Source of the DNA: Erythroxylum novogranatense
Taxonomy: Eukaryota; Streptophyta; Magnoliopsida; Malpighiales; Erythroxylaceae
Assembly (NCBI GenBank): GCA_029891385.1
Contig: CM057230.1
Location: 52,679,414 to 52,743,413, forward strand
Direction: 5' to 3'
Length of the DNA stretch: 64,000 nucleotides
Shown: positions 22,518 to 32,571 of the stretch, piece after piece
Numbering within the stretch: position 1 is the stretch's first letter
Layout: every line of letters starts with the position of its first letter
Notes under the pieces: generated by a model
Databases searched by the model: none
What the model saw: the letters and a program-made list of their open reading frames with translations, nothing else
Told to the model about the DNA's origin: nothing
Translations under genes and position numbers: made by a program

Positions 22518-23687
22518 TGAAGTGAATCACACTTTAATACAGCACTTAGAAAACGATATTAGAATGCACGAGAAGGGGGGTTGAATTGTGTATTCCCCTT
22601 TTTTATAAATCTTTTCAGAACTATTTGTTAGAAATAAAATTCTTTACAGAATTTTTTATAGATTCTGATTAATCAAACTTTTCAATATTATGTATATAAA
22701 AAGTAAGTAATGATAAAATTTGAAACTGAAATAGAGATAGAGAGTAAGAGTGGTAGACACGAAGATTTATCCTGGTTCACCCCAAACAGTGGGCTACGTC
22801 CAGTCCTCAAAGTTTCTTCTGATATTTCACTATCTCTTCAATCGTTACAAGTATTCTTTCACGAGCCTTTTTAGGTCTCTACAACCAGTATTTTTTTACA
22901 CTTAGCCTCTGTAGGCTATCTGTACAATTTTTCTTCTCAGAAAAATATTTGAACACTTTGTTACAGAAAAATAGCACTCAGCTAAATCACTTTTTCACAT
23001 AGTAATTTTTCTCGCTATTTTGTGTAAGTATCTGTACGTATGTAACTTTTTGTAACTCTTTGTGTATATCACTTTTTGTGTAACTATGCAATCTTCGACT
23101 TCGACTTGTATTTACAGCCTTCGTCTTCAACTGCTTCTTGATTCTTGAATCTTGAATCTTGAATCTTGAATCTTGAATCTTGAAAAGCAGTTAATCACTT
23201 GAGTTCAGAATTAACTCGAATCGACTCTTGTATTCGCTTTTCAAGGCGTGCGTGCGCTTTTGTATTTGTGTTCGCGCAAATCGCTTTTGTATTTGCGTGC
23301 GTCATGTTCGCGTCGCTTTGCATTTGCGTCTGCGTCTGCGTCTTTTATTGTCTGTGTCGTCTTCGTCAGTGTTGATTTTAACTGTTTCAACTTCATCTGT
23401 CTCGAGTTAATTAAATACATGCGCCTGCGTGTCCGTCTTGATTATTTCAACTTCGCTCAGTGTCTTAATTAAATGCTCTAATGCGCCTCGTATGCGACTT
23501 GATTATTTCCACTTAAATCAGATCCGAGTTAAATGCGTGTCCGACTTTAGTTATTTCCACTTAAATGCGTATGCAGTTCGTACGTGTCCGTCTCGTATAC
23601 GACTTAAATGCTTTTGTTTTTCTTTGTATTTGATCTCTTTTGTTATACATCAAAATCATATTTATGTAAAGTCATTTTGACTTAACA
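22518..23687 (-). repeat. 3' LTR of the SIRE-like element
   Basis: In plus orientation starts TGAAGTGAATCACAC and ends GACTTAACA. It contains a 7-bp minisatellite (TCTTGAA x6, 23143-23184) and a CpG-rich irregular array at 23225-23610 with TTATTTCCACTTAAAT repeats and CGTATACG. The TATA-like box of the 5' LTR is changed here to CTGTAAATAC. Confidence 0.94.
23143..23184. repeat. 7-bp minisatellite TCTTGAA, six copies (3' LTR)
   Basis: Six perfect head-to-tail TCTTGAA units; the partner LTR has four (31832-31859). Confidence 0.97.
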
Positions 23688-23700
23688 ATCTCCCCTTTTT
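23688..23700 (-). other. Polypurine tract of the SIRE-like element
   Basis: Plus-strand ATCTCCCCTTTTT next to the LTR end GACTTAACA; on the minus strand AAAAAGGGGAGAT precedes TGTTAAGTC. Confidence 0.92.
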
Positions 23701-23852
23701 AGTATAACAAATTATATACAAGAAAAGAAAACAAAATTTACAGATATTGCAAAGTTAAAAAACTTATCTTCTTCCTTTCTTCGTCTGCTTGTGGTCACAC
23801 CTTTATTCGAACATCATCTCCTCTTCGCTCATTTTCTTCTTTCCCGCTCTCC

Positions 23853-26219
23853 CTATTTGTTATAATAAAAATGATTAATGATTCGGCTCTTCAGCGAGCT
23901 CGCTATCATCTTTTTCAGATCATTCACCGTCTCCTTCATGTCGTTGAGTTCACCACGTAATCTGCTAACTTCATCTGGTGGATCAACCGATGAGGAGGCT
24001 TGATCAGTCTCTGCTGATGGAGGAGTGAAGGGAATTGAAGTAGTGTAAGCATCAGAAGATGGAATGTAGTCTTCATTGACCTCAAAGGTAGGTGGACGAA
24101 TGAACGTTTCAGCTTCAGGAAGATTTAAGTCAAAAGGAATAGGCAGCATCAGCAACTGTCTTCCTTGCAGGGGTAATGCTTGTGTTTGTATAGACAGTGT
24201 ATTAGACAGAGGGATAATACGTAGAGCTATCTGAACAAGGTACTCAATAAATGTTCATGTTCTTATTCTTCCCCCTACTGGACAGTCTTCCTCCTTATTA
24301 GTATAGCTGCAGCTCGCTTTATCTGGATTCTGTGTAGGAGTGCATGCCTCGTCAATTCTTCGCACTTCTTCTGCAATTTGATCTGCGGACAGATCATCTC
24401 TGGCATCATCTTCAGGAAATAATTTTGACTTCCTCCTAGTAAAATCTAATGGATATCTTGGCTGTATATCTGGCGCAACCATTATCTCTGTGTTCTTTTT
24501 GATTGGGAAAATAGTACATGGTTGGCGGACGCGTTTTGAAGGATATGGCATTGTGAAGAAGAAATCCCAAAGTATCATAGAAGATCTTTTCATCTTCTTT
24601 GAGTAACTCCCATGTTTTACGATTAATCACCATAGGTTGTACCATAGCCACTATTTTCTTCATTGGTTGAGCACCGATTGCAATAGCGATCCTTTGTCTC
24701 GTAACTACTTCCACCATTTTGATCTTCAACTTCGCTTCTCAAAACTTATGGTAGTTGTATACCATCGACACGGTTTATTATCATCCGAATCTGATACTAC
24801 TGTTGCTTCTTGATGTGCTTCATGGAGTCATCGATCCGGCTTTCCTCTACCGCCCTCCTCTGTTGAGCAATAGGTGTTTCTGAACTGTGCTTTCCTCCAC
24901 TAGTTCCTCTGTTGAACAATAGGGTTTCTGAATCAGATATCGCTTCGCTTTCTATTTCTTCTCGAACAGCATCAATAGTTTCTTTCTGTTGACTAACTTC
25001 CTCAGCAGTTGAAATGATCTTCTTTCGACTAACCTTCTTAGTCTTTATCTACTTTGATCAGGTCTTATCGATTTCTTTGCTGGAGATTTTCCTCTCTCAG
25101 ATTTTGATTTTCTCTTCCTCTCAGTCTCTTTGGTTTTTCTGGCCGTATCTTCTTCCAGAATAGAGACTAAGGATCTTGTGGCTCTGGGTGCACAAGATTT
25201 AGAGGTTTCTTCACGACTCTGCTCTCTAGCAATCTTTTCTTCTTGTTGCCTTAGAGTCCTAATCCTCGGAGATCTTTTTGCTTTCTTCACAACTTCGCTC
25301 AAAAGACTTTCTCCTCGTCTTTTTGGCGCACTTTGTTCTGTCCTCTGGGATTGGCTTTCTTCGAGATGAGGACTCGCTTGTTTCATGAGAGGTCTTCCTA
25401 ACACTCTCCTTAGTTCATCCGCAGGCGATCTGGTACTCACTGGAGATTGAGAACTTGGAGCGGGAGTCTTCTTCAATACGCGCTCCCCCTCAGTTCATGA
25501 CTTCCTTGAAGAGTCGGCTTGGTCTTTGTCTCATGTGCTCGCACCCATTTGCCGTGTGTGTGTGCATTGATCTTGCTCTTCACAGAACAATTCTTCTATT
25601 TCCTTGAGTGCGAGCGAATACCGATTCCTTAAAATCCTCATCGAAGCATACCATAAGGATAACTAGTTGAATCCTTTATCCCCTTAATCATATAATGAAG
25701 GATCAGGAAGCGTAAATCTATGGGATTTCGATTCAATAGGTGGAACAGACATTGTTCATCCAGGGTGGTCACCAAATGTCTTGAACCAACTCTGGGTATA
25801 ATGCAATTAAACAAAATTGCGTGAAGCACCCTAGCCTTTGGAATCAAATTGGATGTTTTCCTCTCCCTTGAATCATTTGTGCCATATAGTTGCCTCCTGA
25901 TATCTTCTTCCTTCATACCAACTTGGGACATCCATCCGGCCTTGGTAGACAGTTTCTCACCAACCGATGGACAATCGATCACCTTCTTTATAAGCTCCTT
26001 TGTCACAACAACAGATATTCTATCTACAGAAGATACGATGGTGTTGTCTATTAGTTGAGCGTTCTTCCAAAACTCATATACCTCATTGGTGTATACAGGT
26101 TCTTGCATCTGGAAGAAGTTCCTCCAACCAGCTCTTATGATTTCTGGTTCTACATCCATGCCGTCTCTTCTTAGTGACTCAAAGTTCACATGTCTTCCAT
26201 AAATCGTAGCTGCTTCCAT
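23853..26219 (-). pseudogene. Extra ORF in env position of the SIRE-like element, frameshifted
   Basis: Coding pieces on the minus strand downstream of RNase H: 26219-25638 (start MEAATIYGRHVNFESLRRDG), 25476-25045 (Ser/Lys/Arg-rich), 24729-24255 in two frames, and 24155-23853. The first piece is a folded domain with GWRNFFQMQEPVYTNEVYEFW, KARVLHAILF and PRVGSRHLVTTLDEQCLFHL; it resembles the plant-transposon-protein type domain that accompanies many plant retroelements (from memory, not searched). The middle is low-complexity and basic. The end has a coiled coil (EVSRLRGELNDMKETVNDLK). No convincing signal peptide or membrane segment, so an envelope role is not supported by sequence. Position matches the env-like ORF of SIRE elements. 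Confidence 0.75.
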
Positions 26220-26478
26220 TGTGTAGAGCAAAAACTATCATCTGGAGAACTTTTTGAGTGAGATGTTTTGAGAGAATTGGTAAAGCAGAAATGAACCGTC
26301 AGGAGATGATGAAAAGACCGCAATAATTTCACCTTCATTCTACTTGTAGGATTATAGTCTGGTGAGTTCTAGAATCATTAAGAACCTCGATATAATCAAA
26401 TTTTTCCCTCCAAAAATCTTCCTTGTGAGAGAAGTTACCAGCTGTAACTCACTGTAGCTAATGTCGTTAGTTTTGACG

Positions 26479-26961
26479 TTACTTTAGTCCTGACCGTTCA
26501 CTTAACATAACCATGTTAAGATTGCGTCTTATCTTCTGGAACCGTTCTTCACTCAGTGGTTTAGTGAAGATAACTGCCCACTGAAGTTCTGTTTCAACGA
26601 ACTGTAGAAGCACCACTTTCCTCTGAACATAGTCTCTCAAGAAGTGATGTCTGACTTCTATATGCTTCACTCTGGAATGCTGAATTGGATTCTTTGATAG
26701 ATTGATTGCACTGGTGTTGTCGCAATAGATTGGAATCTCCTCCTCTTGAACTGAATAGTCTTCAAGCTGATACTTAATCCACAGCGTCTGTGAGCAGCAA
26801 CTTGCGGTAGACATATATTCTGCTTCAGCGGTTGATAGAGCAATTGAGCTTTGTCTCTTGCTTGACCAGGAGACTAGATTTCTTCCAAGAAAGTGAAATC
26901 CTCCACTTGTGCTCTTCCTTTCGATTCTATCTCCGCATAGTCTGCGCATCGCAATATCCAA
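26479..26961 (-). pseudogene. RNase H domain of the SIRE-like element
   Basis: Copia RNase H: RKSTSGGFHFLGRNLVSWSS, KRQSSIALSTAEAEYMSTAS, IYCDNTSAINLSKNP and HSRVKHIEVRHHFLRD are present, including the Glu of TAEAEY and the Asp of YCDNTSA. It removes RNA from RNA-DNA hybrids during reverse transcription. Open for 160 codons and ends close to the natural end of pol (FTKPLSEERF). The Met start is internal to Pol; a frameshift near 26975 separates it from RT. Confidence 0.92.
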
Positions 26962-26989
26962 TTAACTCAAATCTTTACCTTTCTCAAAC

Positions 26990-27996
26990 ATTAAGCAAAG
27001 ATCGATAGTACTGCAAGATATCACGAATTCTTTTAACAAAGAATAAAATGAGACTCTCTAGATCGGCTTGAAATCTTACACACAAGCATACACCGAACAA
27101 AATATCAGTCTACTTGTCAGAAGATACGATAAAGAACCAATCATCCTCTATATAGGGTTTGATCCACCTTCTTACCAAGTTCATCTTTCGACAAAAGGTT
27201 TGAAGGATGTATCGGAGTTGCCATAGGCTTCACATTATTCATGTCAAATTTATTCAACAACTCTTTCACATACTTTTGTTGATGAATGAAGATCTTCTCT
27301 TGGTTTGCTAACTTGCAACCCAAGAAAGAACTTTAACTCACCCATCATACTCATTTCAAATTCTTTCTTCATTAGACTCTCAAACTTCAAGCACAACTCT
27401 TTTGAAGTAGCACCAAAATGATATCATCAACGTAGATCCGTACTAAGATAAAATCATTACGAAAATTCTTCCCGAAGAGCGTCTTATCAACTTGACCTCT
27501 CTGAAACCATTTTCTATTAAAAGGTACTCAGACGATCATACCAAGCTCTAGGAGCTTGCTTCAGGCCGTATAAGGCTTTATGAAGTCTATAGACATAGTC
27601 TGGGTTTTTAACATCTTCGAAGCCAGGTGATTGTTTCACATACACCTCTTCATCTATAAAGCCATTCAGAAATGCACTCTACACATCCATCTGAAACAAC
27701 TTTATATCATGACAGATCGCATATGCCAAAAAAATCCTTATAGCTTCAAGTCTTGCTACTGGAGCATATGTTTCATTGTAGTCTATTCCTTCTTGCTGAT
27801 TATAACCTTGTGCTACTAATCTAGCCTTATTTCGACTCACTCTTCCTGATTCGTCTAACTTATTCTTACAAACCCATCTGGTTCCTATAATGGATTTCTT
27901 AGGTGGTTTAGGAATTAAGGACCAGACGTTAATCCTAGTAAATTGATTCAGCTCCTCTTGCATGGCTAACACCCAAGCTTCGTCTTGAAGAGCTTC
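26990..27996 (-). pseudogene. Reverse transcriptase of the SIRE-like element
   Basis: Starts in the 28536-27679 frame with [58 protein letters not shown] and [13 protein letters not shown] stop at about 27679 follows LFQMDV, where coding resumes as [14 protein letters not shown] near 27545-27590. The catalytic YVDD is intact near 27425-27436 (RIYVDDI) but in another frame. The 27323-27141 frame has QEKIFIHQQKYVKELLNKF. At least three frame changes, so no enzyme is made. Confidence 0.92.
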
Positions 27997-28189
27997 CTCA
28001 ACCTTCTTAGGCTCTACTTCGGAGATAAAAGCTACATTAGCTTCTCTTCTGAATTTGGACCTTGTCCTAACTCCATCTGAGGTCTCACCGATAATTAACT
28101 CTTCTAGATGAGAACTTTTATACTTCCAATTTTGTCTTAGTTCAATAGTTTCGGGAATATCCTCAATTTTGTTCTCATGAGTGTCTGAT

Positions 28190-29150
28190 GAAGGAGTTTC
28201 TGAGGTATCATCTGAGTTCTTTGAAGGACCTTCATTCTCCATGTCATCTTTCTTATGAGGTTGAGAGCTATCATCAAACTTGACATGGATGGTCTCTTCA
28301 ACAGTCTTTGAAGTAAGGTTGTAAACTCGAAATGCCTTAGACGATGATGAGTAGCCTAGAAAGATTCCTGGATAGGTCTTCGAATCAAATTTATCCAACA
28401 GCTCTTTCGTATTCAGAATGGAACATTTGCACCCGAATGGATGAAAGTAAGATATGCTTGGTCTTCTTTCATTCCATAACTCATAAGGAGTCTTCTTCAA
28501 CATGGGTCGCAACGTAATTCTATTCGAATATAGCATCTTGATTCACACTTCCTTGAAATACTTAGGAAGATTCATCTCACATAGCATGGTCCTTGCCATC
28601 TCTTGAATCGTCCTATTCTTCCTTTCAACAACTCCATTCATTGTGGAGTTCTCGGGTCGAGAAGTTGTGGAAATTCCATTCTCCTCACGTAATACTCTAA
28701 ACTTCTCATTTCGAACTCTCCACCATGGTCACTCCCGATCTCGGCTATGGACATTCCTTTTCATTCAGTAACTTTCGGATAAGGTTCTAAAGCACTTAAA
28801 AGACTCATCTTTGTGTGATAAGAATAATATCCAAAAAAATCGAGTAAAATCATCAACAATAATAAGTCCATATTTCTTTCTGCCAAGACTTATTATCCTT
28901 GTTGGACCAAATAAATCCATATGTAACAATTCTAAAGGTCTAGATGAGGTTACAAAACTTTTAGAAGAAAAAGAGGTTTTAACTTGTTTTCCTTTCAAAC
29001 AATTTTCACAGAAAAATTCTTTGTCAAAACTTATCTTTGGCAAACCTCTTACCAAATCATGTTTTACTAATTTTGAAATATGTTTCCAAGAGACATGACC
29101 TAGCTTTTTATGCCAGATTAGTCTTTCTTCTTCAGAAGATAGAAAACATG
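28190..29150 (-). pseudogene. Integrase of the SIRE-like element
   Basis: HHCC zinc finger WHKKLGHVSWKHI...CENCLKGKQ near 29120-28990, then the core LLHMDLFGPTRI (first Asp) and LIIVDDFTRFFWILF (second Asp) up to 28765. The catalytic Glu segment near 28660-28620 (NGVVERKNRT type) is split by frame changes. The C-terminus ([40 protein letters not shown]) is in the 28536 frame. It inserts element cDNA. Confidence 0.9.
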
Positions 29151-29369
29151 AAATATTTTTACTTTAAAAATCTTCTAAATTGATTTTGTAAAGATTGTTT
29201 CTTCTCTTGACAGAGAAAGGTATAGACCCATCTTTGTTTCTGACTTCGCAAAGATTTTGATTGAATGTAACTGTGAAACCAGAATCACACAATTGACTGA
29301 CGCTAATCAAGTTATGCTTCAGACCATCAACAAGCAGTACATTATTTATGCATGCAAAGGAATCTTTAC

Positions 29370-29771
29370 CTATTTTCCCGATTCCAATAATTTTGCCCTC
29401 TTGGTTGTCTCCGAAGTTACTTGATCCTCCTTCTTATCTTGAAGGTCTAGGAATATAGACTTTCTTCCGTCATGTGTCGCGAGCATCCACTGTCTAAATA
29501 CCAATGGTGCTTGCCGTATCTTCCAAGGAAGGATATCTGCAGGAGAAACTATTTTATTTTTTGGTACCCAAATTTTCTTGGGTCCTTTACGGTTAGTAGT
29601 ATGCATATGATGTGATCTTTCATGCATATAACTAGGGCGTTGATTAAAATGAATTATCCTATAACTTCCTTTTTGAAAGATGATTTTTACGAGACCGAGT
29701 CTTGTTTCACAGTAAACCCTAATCCATCTTATCACTTTCGGATGTCTACATTTTCCAAGCATTTCATTCAT
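29370..29771 (-). pseudogene. Protease region and gag C-terminal remnant of the SIRE-like element
   Basis: Begins with NEMLGKCRHP and holds HHMHTTNRKGPKKIWVPK, typical of the linker between gag zinc knuckle and protease in this lineage. [16 protein letters not shown] marks the protease site region, frame-shifted so that the DSG motif is no longer in frame. Upstream at 29820-29930 lies a frame-broken continuation of the gag coiled coil. Confidence 0.78.
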
Positions 29772-29931
29772 TTTCTTTGTACTTTCGTGAAAGTAGCTAA
29801 ATCACCGATAAATTCTTAATCCTTAGTTTAAGTTGATTGATCTCTTCGATCCGTCTACAAACTTCCTTTTATCTTCTAATTGTTTCTTTAAAAATATTTT
29901 CTCTCTATTACCTCATTATGTCTAATATTTT

Positions 29932-31155
29932 CTACATACTTTTCTTTAACACTGACTTGTCTTGCTTTGTAATAGCATGAGAATCTTCTAACAGTTCTGA
30001 GTATGCATCATACAAATTTTCGTAGTCAGATTTTACCTCCTCATCACTATCTTCCTCGGCCATCAGGCAGATGTTCGCATGTTCCGATGAATCGGAACCT
30101 GTATCTGATTCAGATGAATCTAGGTCCTCCCAAGTTGCCATCATGCTTTTCTTGCCTTCTCTACTTTTCTTTGATTTCTTCTTGAGAGTAGGACATTCGG
30201 ACTTGTAATGTCCAGGCTGGTTGCACTCGTAGCAGATAATAGAAGACTTCTCGGGTTTAGCTTCATCTTTCCCATTCTTTCTGAATGTCTGGTTCCCTCT
30301 GGACTTCTTCTTCCACATGCGTCTTATCTTTCTGGAGATGAAAGATAATTCGTCATCTTCATCACTTGACTCTGATTCTGATTGGCTGGAGTTGTCATCC
30401 TTTGATTCTTCAATTTTCAACGCTTTTGATGACTTCCTCCTTCTCTGAGTCTTATGATTCTTCTGTCCGGCCTTCAGTGCTATCGACTTATCCCGCTTGG
30501 GCTTGTCTTTAGCGTTGAGTTCAACTTCATGAATCTTTAAGGATCCCAGCAACTCATCCAGCTTTAACATGCTCAAGTCTTTGGCTTCTTGCACCGCAGT
30601 AACTTTAGGTCTCCATCTCTTAGGAAGACTTCTTAGAATCTTTCGAACATGATCTTGATTGTTGTACGTCCTTCCAAGAGCTTTCAATCCATTGACAATT
30701 GTTTGAAATCTTCCAAACATTTGATCAATAGATTCTTCATCTTCCATCCTGAAAAGTTCATATTGATGCACAAGAATACTTATCTTGGATTCTTTAACTT
30801 GGCTTGTGCCTTCGTGAGCAATGGACAATGTGTCCCACATCTCTTTTGCAGTGTCGCAACCGTGCACTTTGTCGTACTCGCTCCTGCTTAGGGCACACGT
30901 CAAGAAAAATTTTGCCTTTGAATTTAGTTGTATTCTTGCTTTCTGATCAGCCGTCCATCTGTTCCGTGGAATAGAATTGCCTTCTTCATCTACAGGTGTA
31001 TAAGGTCCGTTCTCTATTACGTCCCAAAGGTCGACATGAGTAGATTCGATGAATAACCGCATCCTATCTTTCCAGTAGTGATAGTCTTCTCCGTTGAATG
31101 CTGGAGGTCTAGTGACTGAGGCTCCTTCAGCGATGTATACATGTGACTCCGCCAT
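29932..31155 (-). CDS. SIRE-like gag, prematurely terminated
   Basis: Capsid/nucleocapsid protein. The likely start is MAESHVYIAEGASV at 31155; an in-frame upstream Met (31179) lies nearer the PBS. It shows RPPAFNGEDYHYWKDRM, TAKEMWDTLSIAHEGTSQVKE, ILRSLPKRWRPKVTAVQEA (UBN2-type core, about residues 15-220), a basic/acidic linker with SESESSDEDDE, and one CX2CX4HX4C knuckle CYECNQPGHYKSECP near 30235-30190. An acidic C-terminus ends at a stop just after KQDKSVLKKSM, earlier than usual, with coiled-coil coding remnants beyond. About 408 codons remain open, so a truncated Gag could still be encoded. Confidence 0.85.
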   Translation of the reverse strand: MAESHVYIAEGASVTRPPAFNGEDYHYWKDRMRLFIESTHVDLWDVIENGPYTPVDEEGNSIPRNRWTADQKARIQLNSKAKFFLTCALSRSEYDKVHGCDTAKEMWDTLSIAHEGTSQVKESKISILVHQYELFRMEDEESIDQMFGRFQTIVNGLKALGRTYNNQDHVRKILRSLPKRWRPKVTAVQEAKDLSMLKLDELLGSLKIHEVELNAKDKPKRDKSIALKAGQKNHKTQRRRKSSKALKIEESKDDNSSQSESESSDEDDELSFISRKIRRMWKKKSRGNQTFRKNGKDEAKPEKSSIICYECNQPGHYKSECPTLKKKSKKSREGKKSMMATWEDLDSSESDTGSDSSEHANICLMAEEDSDEEVKSDYENLYDAYSELLEDSHAITKQDKSVLKKSM

Positions 31156-31198
31156 TATCTTTAATCCACACTTCGCCAAAGTGATTCTTGGATACCTT

Positions 31199-31210
31199 GC
31201 TCTGATACCA
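31199..31210 (-). other. Primer-binding site of the SIRE-like element
   Basis: Plus-strand GCTCTGATACCA, i.e. TGGTATCAGAGC on the minus strand, two bases from the 5' LTR end. Not a tRNA gene. Confidence 0.95.
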
Positions 31211-31212
31211 AT

Positions 31213-32366
31213 TGAAGTGAATCACACGTTAATATAGCACTTAGAAAACAATATTAGAATGCACGAGAAGGGGGGGTTGAATTGTGTATTCCCCTTTTTA
31301 TAAATCTTTTCATAACTATTTGTTAGAAATAAAATTCTTTACAGAATTTTTTATAGATTCTGATTAATCAAACTTTTCAATACTATGTATATAAAAAGTA
31401 AGTAATGATAAAATTTTAAACTGAAATAGAGATAGAGAGTAAGAGTGGTAGACACGAAGATTTATCCTGGTTCACCCCAAACCGTGGGCTACGTCCAGTC
31501 CTCAGAGTTTCTTCTGAGATTTCACTATCTCTTCAATCGTTACAAGTATTCTTTCACGAGCCTCTTCAGGTCTCTACAACCAGTATTTTTTTACACTTAG
31601 CCTCTGCAGGCTATCTGTACAACTTTCTTCTCGAGAAAAATATTTGAACACTTTGTTACAAAAAATAGCACTCACTAAATCACTTTTCACGTAGTAATTT
31701 TTCTCCTATTTTGTGTAAGTATCATGCATGACGTATGTAACTTTTTGTAACTCTTTGTGTATATCACTTTTTTGTGTAACTTTGCAATCTTTGACTTCGA
31801 CTTGTATTTATAGCCTTCGTCTTCAACTGCTTCTTGAATCTTGAATCTTGAATCTTGAAAGAAACGGTTAATCACTTGAGTTCAGAACTAACTCGAATCG
31901 ACTCTTGCGTCTGCTTCTTTTACGCTTCGCGTCGCTTTTGTATTTAAATCGCTTTTGTATTTGCGTCTGCGTATGCGTCTGCTTTGCATTTGCGTCTGCG
32001 TCTGCGTCTTTTATTGTCTCGTCGCCTTAAATACGTGTTGATTTTAACTGTTTCAACTTCGCGTATGCTCAGTTAATTAAATGCGTAATGCGTCTATGTC
32101 CGTCTTGATTATTTCAACTTCGTACGTGTCTTAATTAAATGCGTACGCCTCGTCTCGACTTTAGTTATTTCCACTTAAATGCGTATGCGAGTTCGCCTGC
32201 GTATCGAGTTAAATACGTGTCCGACTTGATTATTTCCACTTCGCCCTGTATCGAGTTCGTCTGTAATCCGTCGTATACGACTTAAATCATTTTGTTTTTC
32301 TTTGTATTTGATCCCTTTTTGTTATACATCAAAGTCATATTTATGTAAAGTCATTTTGACTTAACA
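31213..32366 (-). repeat. 5' LTR of the SIRE-like element
   Basis: Partner of 22518-23687, with scattered substitutions and short indels. It retains a TATA-like CTATAAATAC on the minus strand (plus 31804-31813), four TCTTGAA units at 31832-31859, and the perfect 12-bp palindrome GTCGTATACGAC near 32271-32282 in a CpG-rich U3 region (31900-32290). Confidence 0.94.
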
Positions 32367-32571
32367 AAAATATCATTGTAATTGCTCCAATTAACCTTAG
32401 CCAAATAAAACATTAAACATAACTTACTAAATTCACCTACCAAATCTTGCATATCATTCAAAATCAAGAATTTTTCTTTTTCTTTGCACATGAATAAATC
32501 ACCACTAATTCCTCATTTAATTTCATTTAAGACTTCTAATTTCTAAGAAAAAATCGGGGTCCAACATACAT

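Larger units (their letters stand above)
22518..32366 (-). mobile_element. SIRE-like Ty1/copia element, minus strand, with extra env-position ORF
   Basis: A 9849-bp element with LTRs 22518-23687 (3') and 31213-32366 (5'), flanked by AAAAT at 22513-22517 and 32367-32371. Minus-strand PBS at 31199-31210 and PPT at 23688-23700. Order on the minus strand: gag (31155-29932), protease, integrase, RT, RNase H (to 26479), then an extra ORF region (26219-23853) before the 3' LTR. Integrase before RT makes it copia; size, PBS and the downstream extra ORF fit the SIRE/Maximus lineage. Frameshifts in pol and the extra ORF make it inactive. The LTRs are more diverged than those of the copia derivative, so it is older. 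Confidence 0.93.
18228..32566 (-). mobile_element. Solo chromovirus-type LTR 2 with exact TSD, hosting a SIRE-like element
   Basis: Termini TGTTGGGCCCC (18228) and GGGGTCCAACA (ending 32566), flanked by TACAT at 18223-18227 and 32567-32571. No PBS, PPT or internal domain of the same family is present, so it is a solo LTR produced by LTR-LTR recombination. Net length is about 4.5 kb after removing the nested 22518-32366 element. Orientation is minus, judged by motif order relative to the chromovirus 3' LTR at 12988. It splits LINE ORF2 within the RT thumb coding region. Confidence 0.93.

Noticed and set aside
23143..23184. Possible telomere-like heptamer repeat
   Set aside because: The unit is TCTTGAA, not the plant telomere TTTAGGG; it is an LTR minisatellite.
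23228..23680. Overlapping small ORFs, Cys/Phe- or Ser-rich
   Set aside because: They lie in the CpG-rich repeated part of the SIRE 3' LTR and are not conserved in the partner LTR.
31199..31210. tRNA-Met-like sequence GCTCTGATACCA
   Set aside because: Only the 12-nt primer-binding complement is present; no tRNA cloverleaf around it.
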